Origin: CAZUXE01 sp964624585
GTDB lineage: Bacteria > Hydrothermota > Tepidihabitantia > B3-TA06
Direction of reading: 5' to 3'
NCBI GenBank assembly: GCA_964624585.1
Contig: CAZUXE010000013.1
Span: 1 to 53,552, forward strand
Length of the DNA: 53,552 bases
Both the position numbers and the translations under genes were made by a program. Positions 45,417 through 52,228 of this stretch are shown in pieces (position 1 is the first letter of the stretch; the number at the start of each line of letters is the position of its first letter). Below the pieces are notes generated by a model, which ran no database searches, was not told the DNA's origin, and worked only from the letters and a program-made list of their open reading frames with translations.

Positions 45417-45444
45417 AGTCTACACGACATAAGGATTATGTCAA
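45417..45444 (-). promoter_or_regulatory. Near-leaderless promoter of the thrS operon
   Basis: On the minus strand: TTGACA (45439-45444), a 16-nt spacer and TAGACT (45417-45422), with nine nt between the -10 box and the ATG at 45407. The predicted 5' leader is only 2-4 nt. Confidence 0.7.
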
Positions 45445-45849
45445 GCCAGACTTCCAACAATCCTGCAGGTCTACAGCTGATTTTCTTAACTTCTGACTCC
45501 GGTTTTAAGGGTTTGCTCCAAGCATCTAATCCAGATATTTGCTTCGTTAAAAAGTTAGTCAAAAGCTATCCAAAAAGTAGTCAAAAGATAGGCAAAAGTT
45601 GATCAAATACTGGACAACTGGCAGAGGCAACTGATGAAGGCAATGATATAAAGATGATGCAACTAAGACCCATTGAAAGATTATTCTTTTGCCTACCGCT
45701 AATAAGACAAAAATTTCACTTTAGCAGTTTTGAAAAACAAGCCTACATTTACACAAATATGTAATTTAGAAGATAAATCCTCCCCCACCCACGTCGCACA
45801 AGCTCTAAATGCCGCTTATGGGTAACTTAACTGTGAATCAATATACTCA
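45445..45849. other. Intergenic region between gdh and thrS, no gene
   Basis: About 400 nt holding the 11-bp array at 45555-45620. The remainder is AT-rich with no coding frame or RNA gene recognised. Confidence 0.5.
45555..45620 (+). repeat. 11-bp tandem array, family A (six units)
   Basis: TTAGTCAAAAG, CTATCCAAAAA, GTAGTCAAAAG, ATAGGCAAAAG, TTGATCAAATA, CTGGACAACTG. The decay towards the last units parallels the array at position 7, where the end reads TTGGTCAACTA; both arrays therefore share the same end sequence. It lies about 110 bp upstream of the thrS -35 box. Confidence 0.85.
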
Positions 45850-45895
45850 AAGACAGAGGGATTCCTTCAAACAAATAAAGGTTTCCCTCTGTCTT
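45850..45895 (-). terminator. Hairpin downstream of glutamate dehydrogenase
   Basis: A perfect 12-bp inverted repeat, AAGACAGAGGGA / TCCCTCTGTCTT, separated by 22 nt. It starts 22 nt after the gdh stop on the minus strand. The T run is weak, so it may be a processing or stabilising hairpin instead. Confidence 0.6.
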
Positions 45896-45917
45896 CAGAA
45901 TCTTTAGAACAAAATCC

Positions 45918-47189
45918 TCAGGGGAAGATACCGCGTTCTTTGTATACTGTTTCTAAACGACGCAATGCAACAACATAGGCCGCTGTACGCCAGTCAACAT
46001 TAAATTCGCCAACCGCCTTGCGCACCTTTGCATAACCATCCTGAATACGTTTACGAAGTTTAGTATCTACCTCGTCAAGCTCCCAGAATTCAGAGCGTTT
46101 GTTTTGAAGCCACTCAAAATAACTGACTATAACACCGCCGGCATTGCATAAGATATCTGGAAGTACATCTACGCCTTTTTCAAAAAGATAAGCATCACCT
46201 GCAGGATCAGTGGGACCGTTGGCACCCTCGGCAACCATCTTAACATTAAGCCATGATGCTGTCTCCGCAGTTATTTGATTTTCAAGTGCGGCTGGAATAA
46301 ATATATCAGCTTTAGTTTTCATAAAGGTTTCATGGTCTACAGCCTGAGCTTTGGAATAACCGGCCACTGCACCATTGTTTTCTTCAAGGTATTTTATCAA
46401 GTCATCAGGGTCTATTCCATCAGGATTATATATAGCGCCTGAAGCGTCTTCAACCGCCAGAAGTGTTGACCCATGCGCCTTAAGAAGACGCGCTGACCAT
46501 GAGCCTACATTTCCGAATCCTTGTACAAAGTAAGTAGCGCCGTTGAGAGAAAAATTCCTATCTCGCGCCCACTCTTCAATAGTAAACACCACACCCTGAC
46601 CAGTTGCCTTATCGCGCCCAACCGAACCACCTGCAGCCACAGGTTTACCTGTAACTACGTGAATAGAGGCCTGACGCTGAGATGGAGGACGTGTGGAAAC
46701 GTAAGTATCAAGCATCCAGGCCATTATCTGAGCATTAGTGTTTACGTCAGGAGCCGGTATATCATATTCAGGGCCAATGTTGTTACCCAAGGCAAAAGTA
46801 AAACGCCGAGTAATGCGCTGTTTTTCTCCCTCACTATAAATATGGGGATTGCATTGAATACCACCCTTGGCTCCGCCGAGAGGAATATTCACAATAGCTG
46901 ACTTCCAGGTCATCCATGTTGCCAGCGCACGAACCTCATCAATATTTACGTCAGGATGAAAGCGCAACCCTCCCTTATAAGGACCCAACACATTGTTGTG
47001 CTGTACGCGATAACCGGTAAAGATATGAATTGTCCCATCATCCATTTTTACCGGAAAGTTAACAATTATCTCGTTGGTGGTTTTAGCCAGTATCTTACGT
47101 ATTTCAGGATCGAGTCCCATAAGATCTGCAGCCTTATCAAACTGCCTGACTACATTCTGATAAACAGATGTCCTTGTCTTCTCTGACAT
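45918..47189 (-). CDS. gdhA: Glutamate dehydrogenase
   Basis: A 423-residue hexameric-type enzyme that interconverts glutamate and 2-oxoglutarate plus ammonia. Substrate-binding GPYKGGLRFHP (69-79), catalytic Lys108 in PLGGAKGG, PAPDVNTNAQIMAWM, the Rossmann FVQGFGNVGSWSA and the conserved AAGGSVGRDKATGQGV segment are present. The sequence resembles the RocG/GudB and archaeal type; cofactor preference cannot be decided safely. It has its own promoter and a leader of about 100 nt that includes a CGGGG-CAAAT-CCCCG hairpin (47213-47227). It could act with the glutamate-semialdehyde dehydrogenase at 540-2087. Confidence 0.95.
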   Translation of the reverse strand: MSEKTRTSVYQNVVRQFDKAADLMGLDPEIRKILAKTTNEIIVNFPVKMDDGTIHIFTGYRVQHNNVLGPYKGGLRFHPDVNIDEVRALATWMTWKSAIVNIPLGGAKGGIQCNPHIYSEGEKQRITRRFTFALGNNIGPEYDIPAPDVNTNAQIMAWMLDTYVSTRPPSQRQASIHVVTGKPVAAGGSVGRDKATGQGVVFTIEEWARDRNFSLNGATYFVQGFGNVGSWSARLLKAHGSTLLAVEDASGAIYNPDGIDPDDLIKYLEENNGAVAGYSKAQAVDHETFMKTKADIFIPAALENQITAETASWLNVKMVAEGANGPTDPAGDAYLFEKGVDVLPDILCNAGGVIVSYFEWLQNKRSEFWELDEVDTKLRKRIQDGYAKVRKAVGEFNVDWRTAAYVVALRRLETVYKERGIFP

Positions 47190-47212
47190 ATGAATCTATC
47201 CTCTACAGCAAG

Positions 47213-47227
47213 CGGGGCAAATCCCCG
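47213..47227. promoter_or_regulatory. Small hairpin in the gdh leader
   Basis: CGGGG-CAAAT-CCCCG, a 5-bp perfect stem, 24 nt upstream of the gdh start codon. The start itself has only a weak AGAGG site. It may be an operator or an mRNA structure that affects translation. Confidence 0.35.
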
Positions 47228-47295
47228 ATTAGATTTTATATAAAAGTTCTAATGAGTTGCCGGTAAATCGGCTCGGTTACTGTTAACGATGGCTA

Positions 47296-47323
47296 ATTTT
47301 AGGTTAAAGCAGTGAACTGTCAA
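47296..47323 (-). promoter_or_regulatory. Promoter of gdhA
   Basis: On the minus strand: TTGACA (47318-47323), a 16-nt spacer and TAAAAT (47296-47301). Confidence 0.75.
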
Positions 47324-47407
47324 GTACCTAATACCCCAATTGCAAACTAATACTAACTCATGACAAAACAACTATCCTTTATTATCTTAAGGGATACTTG
47401 AACTTGT

Positions 47408-47424
47408 CCAAACCTTCGGTTTGG
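47408..47424. repeat. Hairpin related to the 21322 repeat
   Basis: CCAAACC-TTC-GGTTTGG, a 7-bp stem preceded by ACTTGT. It resembles hairpin A at 21322 and 21533 (CTCAAACC-TTT-GGTTTGAG), which follows an 11-bp array. Here the array itself is missing. There is no T run on either strand, so it is not a typical terminator. Confidence 0.5.
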
Positions 47425-47490
47425 CTGGCTAATTTTAGACTAGCTTATTTTTAGAAGATCTAATTGACATCAAAACTTCAGAAGCGCTTT

Positions 47491-48561
47491 TTACTGGGAT
47501 TTATCTTTCCCTGAACGAATTCTTTCCAGAGTTTCAATAAGCGCTTGAACCTGTGCAATATCCTCGCGCGCCCGAGCAGCCAAATCGCTTAAGGAATCAA
47601 GCTTAACCACTTCCTCCCAAACAACCAGAGCCTCTTCATAACGCTCCTTGGCATAAAGCTTATTTGCTTTAGCCATTAATTGTTCCTGTTTCTTTCTCAC
47701 AGCAGGCGAAGAGTTTGTAACAACGTGACTGTTTGTTTTTGAAGTATCTACGGATACGTATACGGTATCAATACGAGGAGCTAGATTCCTGAAAACCGTT
47801 ACTTCACGAATACGGCTACTCCGTAAGTTTCTAACATAGGACAAGCCAAATCGCCACAGAGTATCAGCGCCAAAACCCTTTCTTACCCATGCTCCTACAC
47901 GGTCGTCAATATTGTCAAACTTAACCCCAAATCCCCAACCATCGGTACTCAAAACACTTTCTATACGCAAGGCGCCACCGAACGGTGAGTAGGCTACTCC
48001 ACCGCCTGCCCTAAATCTGGAAGGCGCAATATAGGCTGCGGCTCCAAGTAAAATATCCAAATCCTCAACCACAGGTATTGAGGTTCCTATCTGAGCAAGA
48101 CCGTCTACATACACTGTATCCGGCTCTATCCACAAACGGGGACCTATTGATATACCTACATAATCCCGCCACTGGAAACCAAAACGCATTGAAAGATGCT
48201 GTTCTTTATCTTCGCGGTCTCCCAATTCAAAAGAGGCTGACAGGGAGGCTCCCATGGACATAGGAGCTTGAAGATAACTGCCTGCCAACAGGAATCCGGC
48301 AAAATTACCGGTATTGTGGATGGATAGGGCCAAAGGCCAACCCCTAAACCTATAGGCAGCCCCAACCATGGAGTAGGAAAACAATCCCGAACCAGCTACC
48401 CCTATTTCCAAGGAATCAATCCATGTAAGACCAGCAGGATTATACTCAGCTGCAAATATTCCCTTGACAGTCATCATTCCTGCATCAGAGGAAGCCGACG
48501 GGGTTACTCCAAAGAAGCCATTTGGATAGGCTACCAAAAGTAATTGTAGGAAAAAGGTCAT
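47491..48561 (-). CDS. Outer-membrane barrel protein with C-terminal TPR (PorV-like)
   Basis: A 356-residue exported protein. A short N-terminal signal (MTFFLQLLLVAYPNGFFG) is followed by SASSDAGMMTVKGIFAAEYNPAGLTW, the start of PorV/UPF0164-like outer-membrane beta barrels, where NPAGL is conserved. Amphipathic strands fill about residues 45-255. The last 80 residues are a periplasmic TPR-like helical tail (LMAKANKLYAKERYEEALVVWEEVVKLD). It is coupled to the diguanylate cyclase gene by ATGA. PorV takes part in type IX secretion, which would fit the C25 peptidase at 4963, but the likeness is at family level only. Confidence 0.7.
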   Translation of the reverse strand: MTFFLQLLLVAYPNGFFGVTPSASSDAGMMTVKGIFAAEYNPAGLTWIDSLEIGVAGSGLFSYSMVGAAYRFRGWPLALSIHNTGNFAGFLLAGSYLQAPMSMGASLSASFELGDREDKEQHLSMRFGFQWRDYVGISIGPRLWIEPDTVYVDGLAQIGTSIPVVEDLDILLGAAAYIAPSRFRAGGGVAYSPFGGALRIESVLSTDGWGFGVKFDNIDDRVGAWVRKGFGADTLWRFGLSYVRNLRSSRIREVTVFRNLAPRIDTVYVSVDTSKTNSHVVTNSSPAVRKKQEQLMAKANKLYAKERYEEALVVWEEVVKLDSLSDLAARAREDIAQVQALIETLERIRSGKDKSQ

Positions 48562-49892
48562 GAAACGGTTTCCTGTTGGCCTTCCTGAGCGCTGTTCAAC
48601 TTATTCAAAGCATCAAGCGCAAGGGCGGTACTTTGATTACGTCCGTTTTTCTTAGAAATGTACAAAGCCTTATCTGCACATGCAATCAACTTCTCAAGAG
48701 TAACTTCTCGCTTAGCTGTAGTTATCCCCATAGATATGGTTACTTTGATATTATCGACATTGACCCCTTCAACATCCCCTAAATAGAAATCATCATTTTC
48801 AACTGAATGTCTCAACCTCTCTGCAATCTTGTAGGCTGAGTTTTCATCTATTTCAGGGAGCATAATGGCAAATTCCTCTCCGCCATACCTACCAATAAGA
48901 TCTACGCCTTCCCTAATTCCATTCATCAAACGCCTTGAAAGCGCCTTAAGTACGGCATCTCCGGCAGGATGTCCATAGGTATCGTTTATCTTCTTAAAAT
49001 TATCTATATCACACATCAAAAATGAAAGAGGACGGTTGTAACGTAAAGAACGTTGCATTTCACCGGCCAGAAGCTCAAGGAAATAACGCTTAACGTACAC
49101 TCCTGTTAAGCCATCTTCTGTAGCCATCTTGAATAAGCGCCTAATTTCAGCCAGCTTTTCGGCAAGCTCATCGTAGGTACGCTGAAGGTTCTTTGCCATT
49201 TTGTTAAACACATTACCCAAAACACCCAATTCATCACGCGACCTCATTTTAACCCTGGCAGTTAAATTTCCCTTAGCCATTTCCTGAGCATGTCGTTTAA
49301 GACGCGATATTGGAACGGTAAAGATGAGAGAAAAAAGCAATGAAAGCAGAATACTTCCCGCTAAAATACCAAGCAAAACAGGTACAATAGAAGTAAGCGC
49401 ATCGTTCATTGCACGCTTAAGTATTGCAGGATTAAATCTTACCTGAGCATAACCAAGAGTATCATTTCTAACAATAATAGGTTCAATAAAGTTAAAATCA
49501 TCTTGAGCAGACGCCATTTTCACATCAGGGGATTCAGGATAGGAAAGCACCAAATTTCCACTCCAATCAAAGTAAGCCGCCTGTACAACACCTCGGTTCT
49601 TACCTGCCTCTGAAAGCAGGGTTTTTAGCGCCCTTTCATTTTGAAAAAACGCAGGCGAACGATCAACTGTAGCCAATGAATCGGCAAGACGCTCACGTTC
49701 TTTCTGCATAGCCACTATATTAAATGACGAAGGGTCAACCGCTCCTAGCTGGGAAGCAATAAGAGAACCCCTAAGGGTTATCTCCTCACTAAGCGTCTTC
49801 TGCTCATGTCTTATCAGATAATACCCGACAGCAGATATTCCCAACAATACCAGAAAGGTTACCACAAGAGGTAATTTTAACTTAAAACTCAC
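48558..49892 (-). CDS. Membrane diguanylate cyclase (HAMP-GGDEF)
   Basis: A 444-residue inner-membrane signalling protein that makes cyclic di-GMP. A first helix (about 7-27), a periplasmic sensor region (about 30-165), a second helix (about 170-195), a HAMP linker (about 195-250) and a GGDEF domain with RYGGEEF (Gly337-Phe341) form a typical receptor. The product-inhibition site RxxD five residues before is not intact (REGVD), so feedback may be weak. The GTG start lies six nt after a -10 box with no Shine-Dalgarno sequence, so the mRNA is predicted to be leaderless. Coupling to the barrel/TPR gene suggests a joint envelope function. Confidence 0.92.
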   Translation of the reverse strand: MSFKLKLPLVVTFLVLLGISAVGYYLIRHEQKTLSEEITLRGSLIASQLGAVDPSSFNIVAMQKERERLADSLATVDRSPAFFQNERALKTLLSEAGKNRGVVQAAYFDWSGNLVLSYPESPDVKMASAQDDFNFIEPIIVRNDTLGYAQVRFNPAILKRAMNDALTSIVPVLLGILAGSILLSLLFSLIFTVPISRLKRHAQEMAKGNLTARVKMRSRDELGVLGNVFNKMAKNLQRTYDELAEKLAEIRRLFKMATEDGLTGVYVKRYFLELLAGEMQRSLRYNRPLSFLMCDIDNFKKINDTYGHPAGDAVLKALSRRLMNGIREGVDLIGRYGGEEFAIMLPEIDENSAYKIAERLRHSVENDDFYLGDVEGVNVDNIKVTISMGITTAKREVTLEKLIACADKALYISKKNGRNQSTALALDALNKLNSAQEGQQETVS

Positions 49893-49898
49893 AGTCGA

Positions 49899-49926
49899 AT
49901 ATTAAGGAAAGCTGCATTGTTGTCAA
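49899..49926 (-). promoter_or_regulatory. Leaderless-type promoter of the diguanylate cyclase gene
   Basis: On the minus strand: TTGACA (49921-49926), a 16-nt spacer, TAATAT (49899-49904), then six nt (TCGACT) and the GTG at 49892. Confidence 0.8.
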
Positions 49927-49943
49927 CTTTCACGGGTAGTAAT

Positions 49944-50381
49944 TTATTTATCTTTATGACCATGACGCCTATTTTTCAATACCTTCCCAAATTTTTGTTC
50001 TGCGGCCTCAAGCCCCCATAAAATTATTAGTACTGTGAAAGCAACTACAATTGCAAGCACCCACAAGCCTCTGGCAACAGCTATTCCAATTCCGGCAACA
50101 GCCCATATAGAAGCCGCTGTTGTAAGACCAAGCACTTCACCTTGTTGGCGTATTATTGCCCCTGCGCCAAGAAAACCGACACCTGTAATAACACCTGCGC
50201 TAACCCTTCCTACATCAAGCCCACTCATTTGAGCAACTATGAGAAAAAGGGTAACACCCATTCCTACCAACATATAGGTTCGCACACCCGCCGGCTTACC
50301 GGAAAGATATCGCTCAACTCCAACAACTCCGCTTAAAACTATCGCAACAGCTAACCTTATCAAAGCATCTGTAATGTTCAT
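49944..50381 (-). CDS. MgtC/SapB family membrane protein
   Basis: A 145-residue inner-membrane protein. The helices carry the family signature: LIRLAVAIVLSGVVGVERYLSGKPAGVRTYMLVGMG (about 6-42), with the conserved E-R and aGvRT, then GVITGVGFLGAGAIIRQQG (about 65-83) and GLTTAASIWAVAGIGIAVARG. MgtC-like proteins modulate ATP synthase or ion balance under magnesium or acid stress; some paralogues have unknown roles. It follows prsW in the same direction by about 25 nt. Confidence 0.9.
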   Translation of the reverse strand: MNITDALIRLAVAIVLSGVVGVERYLSGKPAGVRTYMLVGMGVTLFLIVAQMSGLDVGRVSAGVITGVGFLGAGAIIRQQGEVLGLTTAASIWAVAGIGIAVARGLWVLAIVVAFTVLIILWGLEAAEQKFGKVLKNRRHGHKDK

Positions 50382-50406
50382 AATCTTTGACTGTTGTTAA
50401 TTCGTT

Positions 50407-51315
50407 TCATGTGTTTTCACTATCGTCAACAGATTCCCCGTCAGGAGGCTGCACATCTTCAAATCCATTAAGGTAATTGTCTGGAATATCTTTTAACTTC
50501 TCGACTCCGCCAGAAGCATAAAGGTAAGGCGATTCATCAACTGCATCAGAAGTTTTGTCCGGTGGAAAAACGGCAGAGGAAAATATTCCACTACCGCGTT
50601 TTCTTTGCAAACGTTCCAAACGCTGCTTAAGCATATAAGCGGCCCTGAACGGCGAACGCTTTTGGGCATCCTTAATTAAAAGGAGTGAGGTAAGGAGCAT
50701 TAGAATAAGCAAAGGAACCAGTAACAAACCACTGAAAGGAACCTGCCACAGAGCTATAAAATCATAGGTCCCATGGAATAAAACGGCTAGAGTAAATCCT
50801 AGAATAATGAGAAATGGCTTTAATATTGGAATCTTACTAAACTTGGCTCGTCCTGCAAAATATCCAATCAACAATCCCATCATTGCATGGGCTGGAACAG
50901 CTGTTATGGCGCGAATGAAACCCGTTCCCAAACCTCCCATCAATACATACATCAAGTTTTCAATAGCAGCGAATCCCAGAGCTGCAGATGTAGCATACAT
51001 AATTCCGTCGTAAGGTTCATTCATATGCTTGTTCCAATAAGCTACAACAAAAAAGGCCAAAGCTTTGAATGTCTCTTCAACAAAAGCAATTTCCCAAAAA
51101 GCCATATGAGCAAGCTCTCTAACGCTCATGCTCGGTACATCGGCAATACTCCTTCCCAAACCTTCAATTATACCAACAGGAATTACAGAAAGCATCCCAA
51201 CACCTGCGGCAATTAGTAAAAGCTTCATTGGCTCTTTTTCGTAGATATCCTTAGCACGAAGGAAGAAGAATATGGCCAGCACTGGACCAAACGCTACAAT
51301 TAAATATATAAACAC
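50407..51315 (-). CDS. PrsW-type intramembrane metalloprotease
   Basis: A 302-residue membrane protein with about eight helices and the PrsW/CPBP-related motifs EETFK (80-84), AAIENLMY (116-123) and AVPAHAMMGLLIGYFAG (about 138-155), with Glu and His that would hold zinc. Family members cut transmembrane substrates, such as the anti-sigma factor RsiW in Bacillus. The C-terminal 90 residues are a cytoplasmic acidic tail without known motifs. Its start overlaps the rnc stop by one base. No anti-sigma factor gene lies near. Confidence 0.85.
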   Translation of the reverse strand: MFIYLIVAFGPVLAIFFFLRAKDIYEKEPMKLLLIAAGVGMLSVIPVGIIEGLGRSIADVPSMSVRELAHMAFWEIAFVEETFKALAFFVVAYWNKHMNEPYDGIMYATSAALGFAAIENLMYVLMGGLGTGFIRAITAVPAHAMMGLLIGYFAGRAKFSKIPILKPFLIILGFTLAVLFHGTYDFIALWQVPFSGLLLVPLLILMLLTSLLLIKDAQKRSPFRAAYMLKQRLERLQRKRGSGIFSSAVFPPDKTSDAVDESPYLYASGGVEKLKDIPDNYLNGFEDVQPPDGESVDDSENT

Positions 51316-51977
51316 TACTTTTCTTTTTGAGAAATTAAATACGCTTCAGCAGCTTTAACTTCAGCACTTTTTTTGTTTCCGGCAACGCCTTTTGAAACCA
51401 TTTCACCGCGTACAAAAAGACCTACTGTAAATTGAGGTGAATGGTCTTCACCTTCTTTAAGCAAAACTCGATACTCAAAATGCACACCGGCAAGGCGAAT
51501 ATTAAGCCGCGACTTGGCGTCAAAGGGTATATTGGAAAGATCTAAGTTAGGAATTATTTGTTTTTGAAAAAACTTCCAACAGGTCTTCAGACCACGGTCA
51601 AGATAAATAGCGCCCATAATGGCTTCAAAAGTATTGGCAAGGATGGACGTTTTACCTCTACCGTCACGCTCTTCGCTTCTACCCAAAATCAACGCCTCAT
51701 CAATTCCCAAGGCCTTAGCCATCTCAGCCATAAATACGCCTGATGAATATCTATTCTTCAATTTTGAAAGCATCCCTTCATCGGCATCGGTAAGAACCTC
51801 ATAGAAGTACTCACGGAGCAAAAGTTCATACACAGCATCACCAAGAAACTCCAAGCGTTCATAGGATGTTCGCCTATGCCCATCTTGTTCATAGGCATAC
51901 GATGGATGTGTTAAAGCCTTTTGCAGAAGTTCTTTTTTACGAAAAGAAACACCTAGCCGTTTTTCGAGATTTCGCAC
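51315..51977 (-). CDS. rnc: Ribonuclease III
   Basis: A 220-residue double-strand-specific RNase that processes rRNA precursors. Catalytic signature ERLEFLGDAVYELLL (40-54) and the second acidic site NTFEAIMGAIYLDRG; a dsRNA-binding domain (about 150-220) ends GNKKSAEVKAAEAYLI. The only in-frame start is a GTG at 51977, one nt after the 3' end of the upstream tRNA-Leu gene, and there is no Shine-Dalgarno sequence other than tRNA bases. Processing of the tRNA 3' end would leave an almost leaderless rnc mRNA. Confidence 0.94.
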   Translation of the reverse strand: MRNLEKRLGVSFRKKELLQKALTHPSYAYEQDGHRRTSYERLEFLGDAVYELLLREYFYEVLTDADEGMLSKLKNRYSSGVFMAEMAKALGIDEALILGRSEERDGRGKTSILANTFEAIMGAIYLDRGLKTCWKFFQKQIIPNLDLSNIPFDAKSRLNIRLAGVHFEYRVLLKEGEDHSPQFTVGLFVRGEMVSKGVAGNKKSAEVKAAEAYLISQKEK

Positions 51978-51978
51978 A

Positions 51979-52062
51979 TACCGGGAGCCGGACTCGAACC
52001 GGCACAGAGCAAGCTCCGGGAGATTTTAAGTCTCCTGTGTCTACCAATTCCACCATCCCGGC
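51979..52062 (-). tRNA. tRNA-Leu (anticodon TAA)
   Basis: An 84-nt tRNA on the minus strand. Acceptor GCCGGGA pairs with TCCCGGT; D-arm with GGTGGAATTGGTAGACAC; anticodon stem GGAGA/TCTCC around CTTAAAA (anticodon TAA); long variable arm CGGAGCTTGCTCTG, as expected for Leu; T-arm GCCGG-TTCGAGT-CCGGC. The discriminator is A and CCA is not encoded. It is transcribed with rnc. Confidence 0.96.
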
Positions 52063-52071
52063 TAAGACTTA

Positions 52072-52099
52072 ATTCTAACGGGAGATAGGCTTATGTCAA
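52072..52099 (-). promoter_or_regulatory. Promoter of tRNA-Leu and rnc
   Basis: On the minus strand: TTGACA (52094-52099), a 16-nt spacer and TAGAAT (52072-52077), nine nt before the tRNA 5' end. Confidence 0.8.
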
Positions 52100-52190
52100 T
52101 ATAAAGAGTACCTTAATATCTTGCTTCACTACAAATAGCAAAGTATAAATTAACTAAAATATTCAACTTGATTTTTATATACTCATTGTA

Positions 52191-52228
52191 TATAATCTAA
52201 TATGAAGGAGACGCTATTAACAAATTGA
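52191..52228 (+). promoter_or_regulatory. -10 box and eight-codon upstream frame of the RM gene
   Basis: A consensus TATAAT (52191-52196), with TTGATT 17 nt upstream (52168-52173), lies five nt before an ATG at 52202. That frame encodes only MKETLLTN and its TGA (52226-52228) overlaps the TTG at 52225 that opens the RM frame. It may be a leader peptide coupled to the main gene, or a frameshift near the true start. Confidence 0.5.

Noticed and set aside
45408..45500. T-box leader upstream of thrS
   Set aside because: The promoter lies nine nt from the ATG, leaving no leader, and no T-box sequence is present.
47190..47300. Riboswitch in the gdh leader
   Set aside because: Only one 5-bp hairpin is visible; no conserved aptamer core that I recognise.
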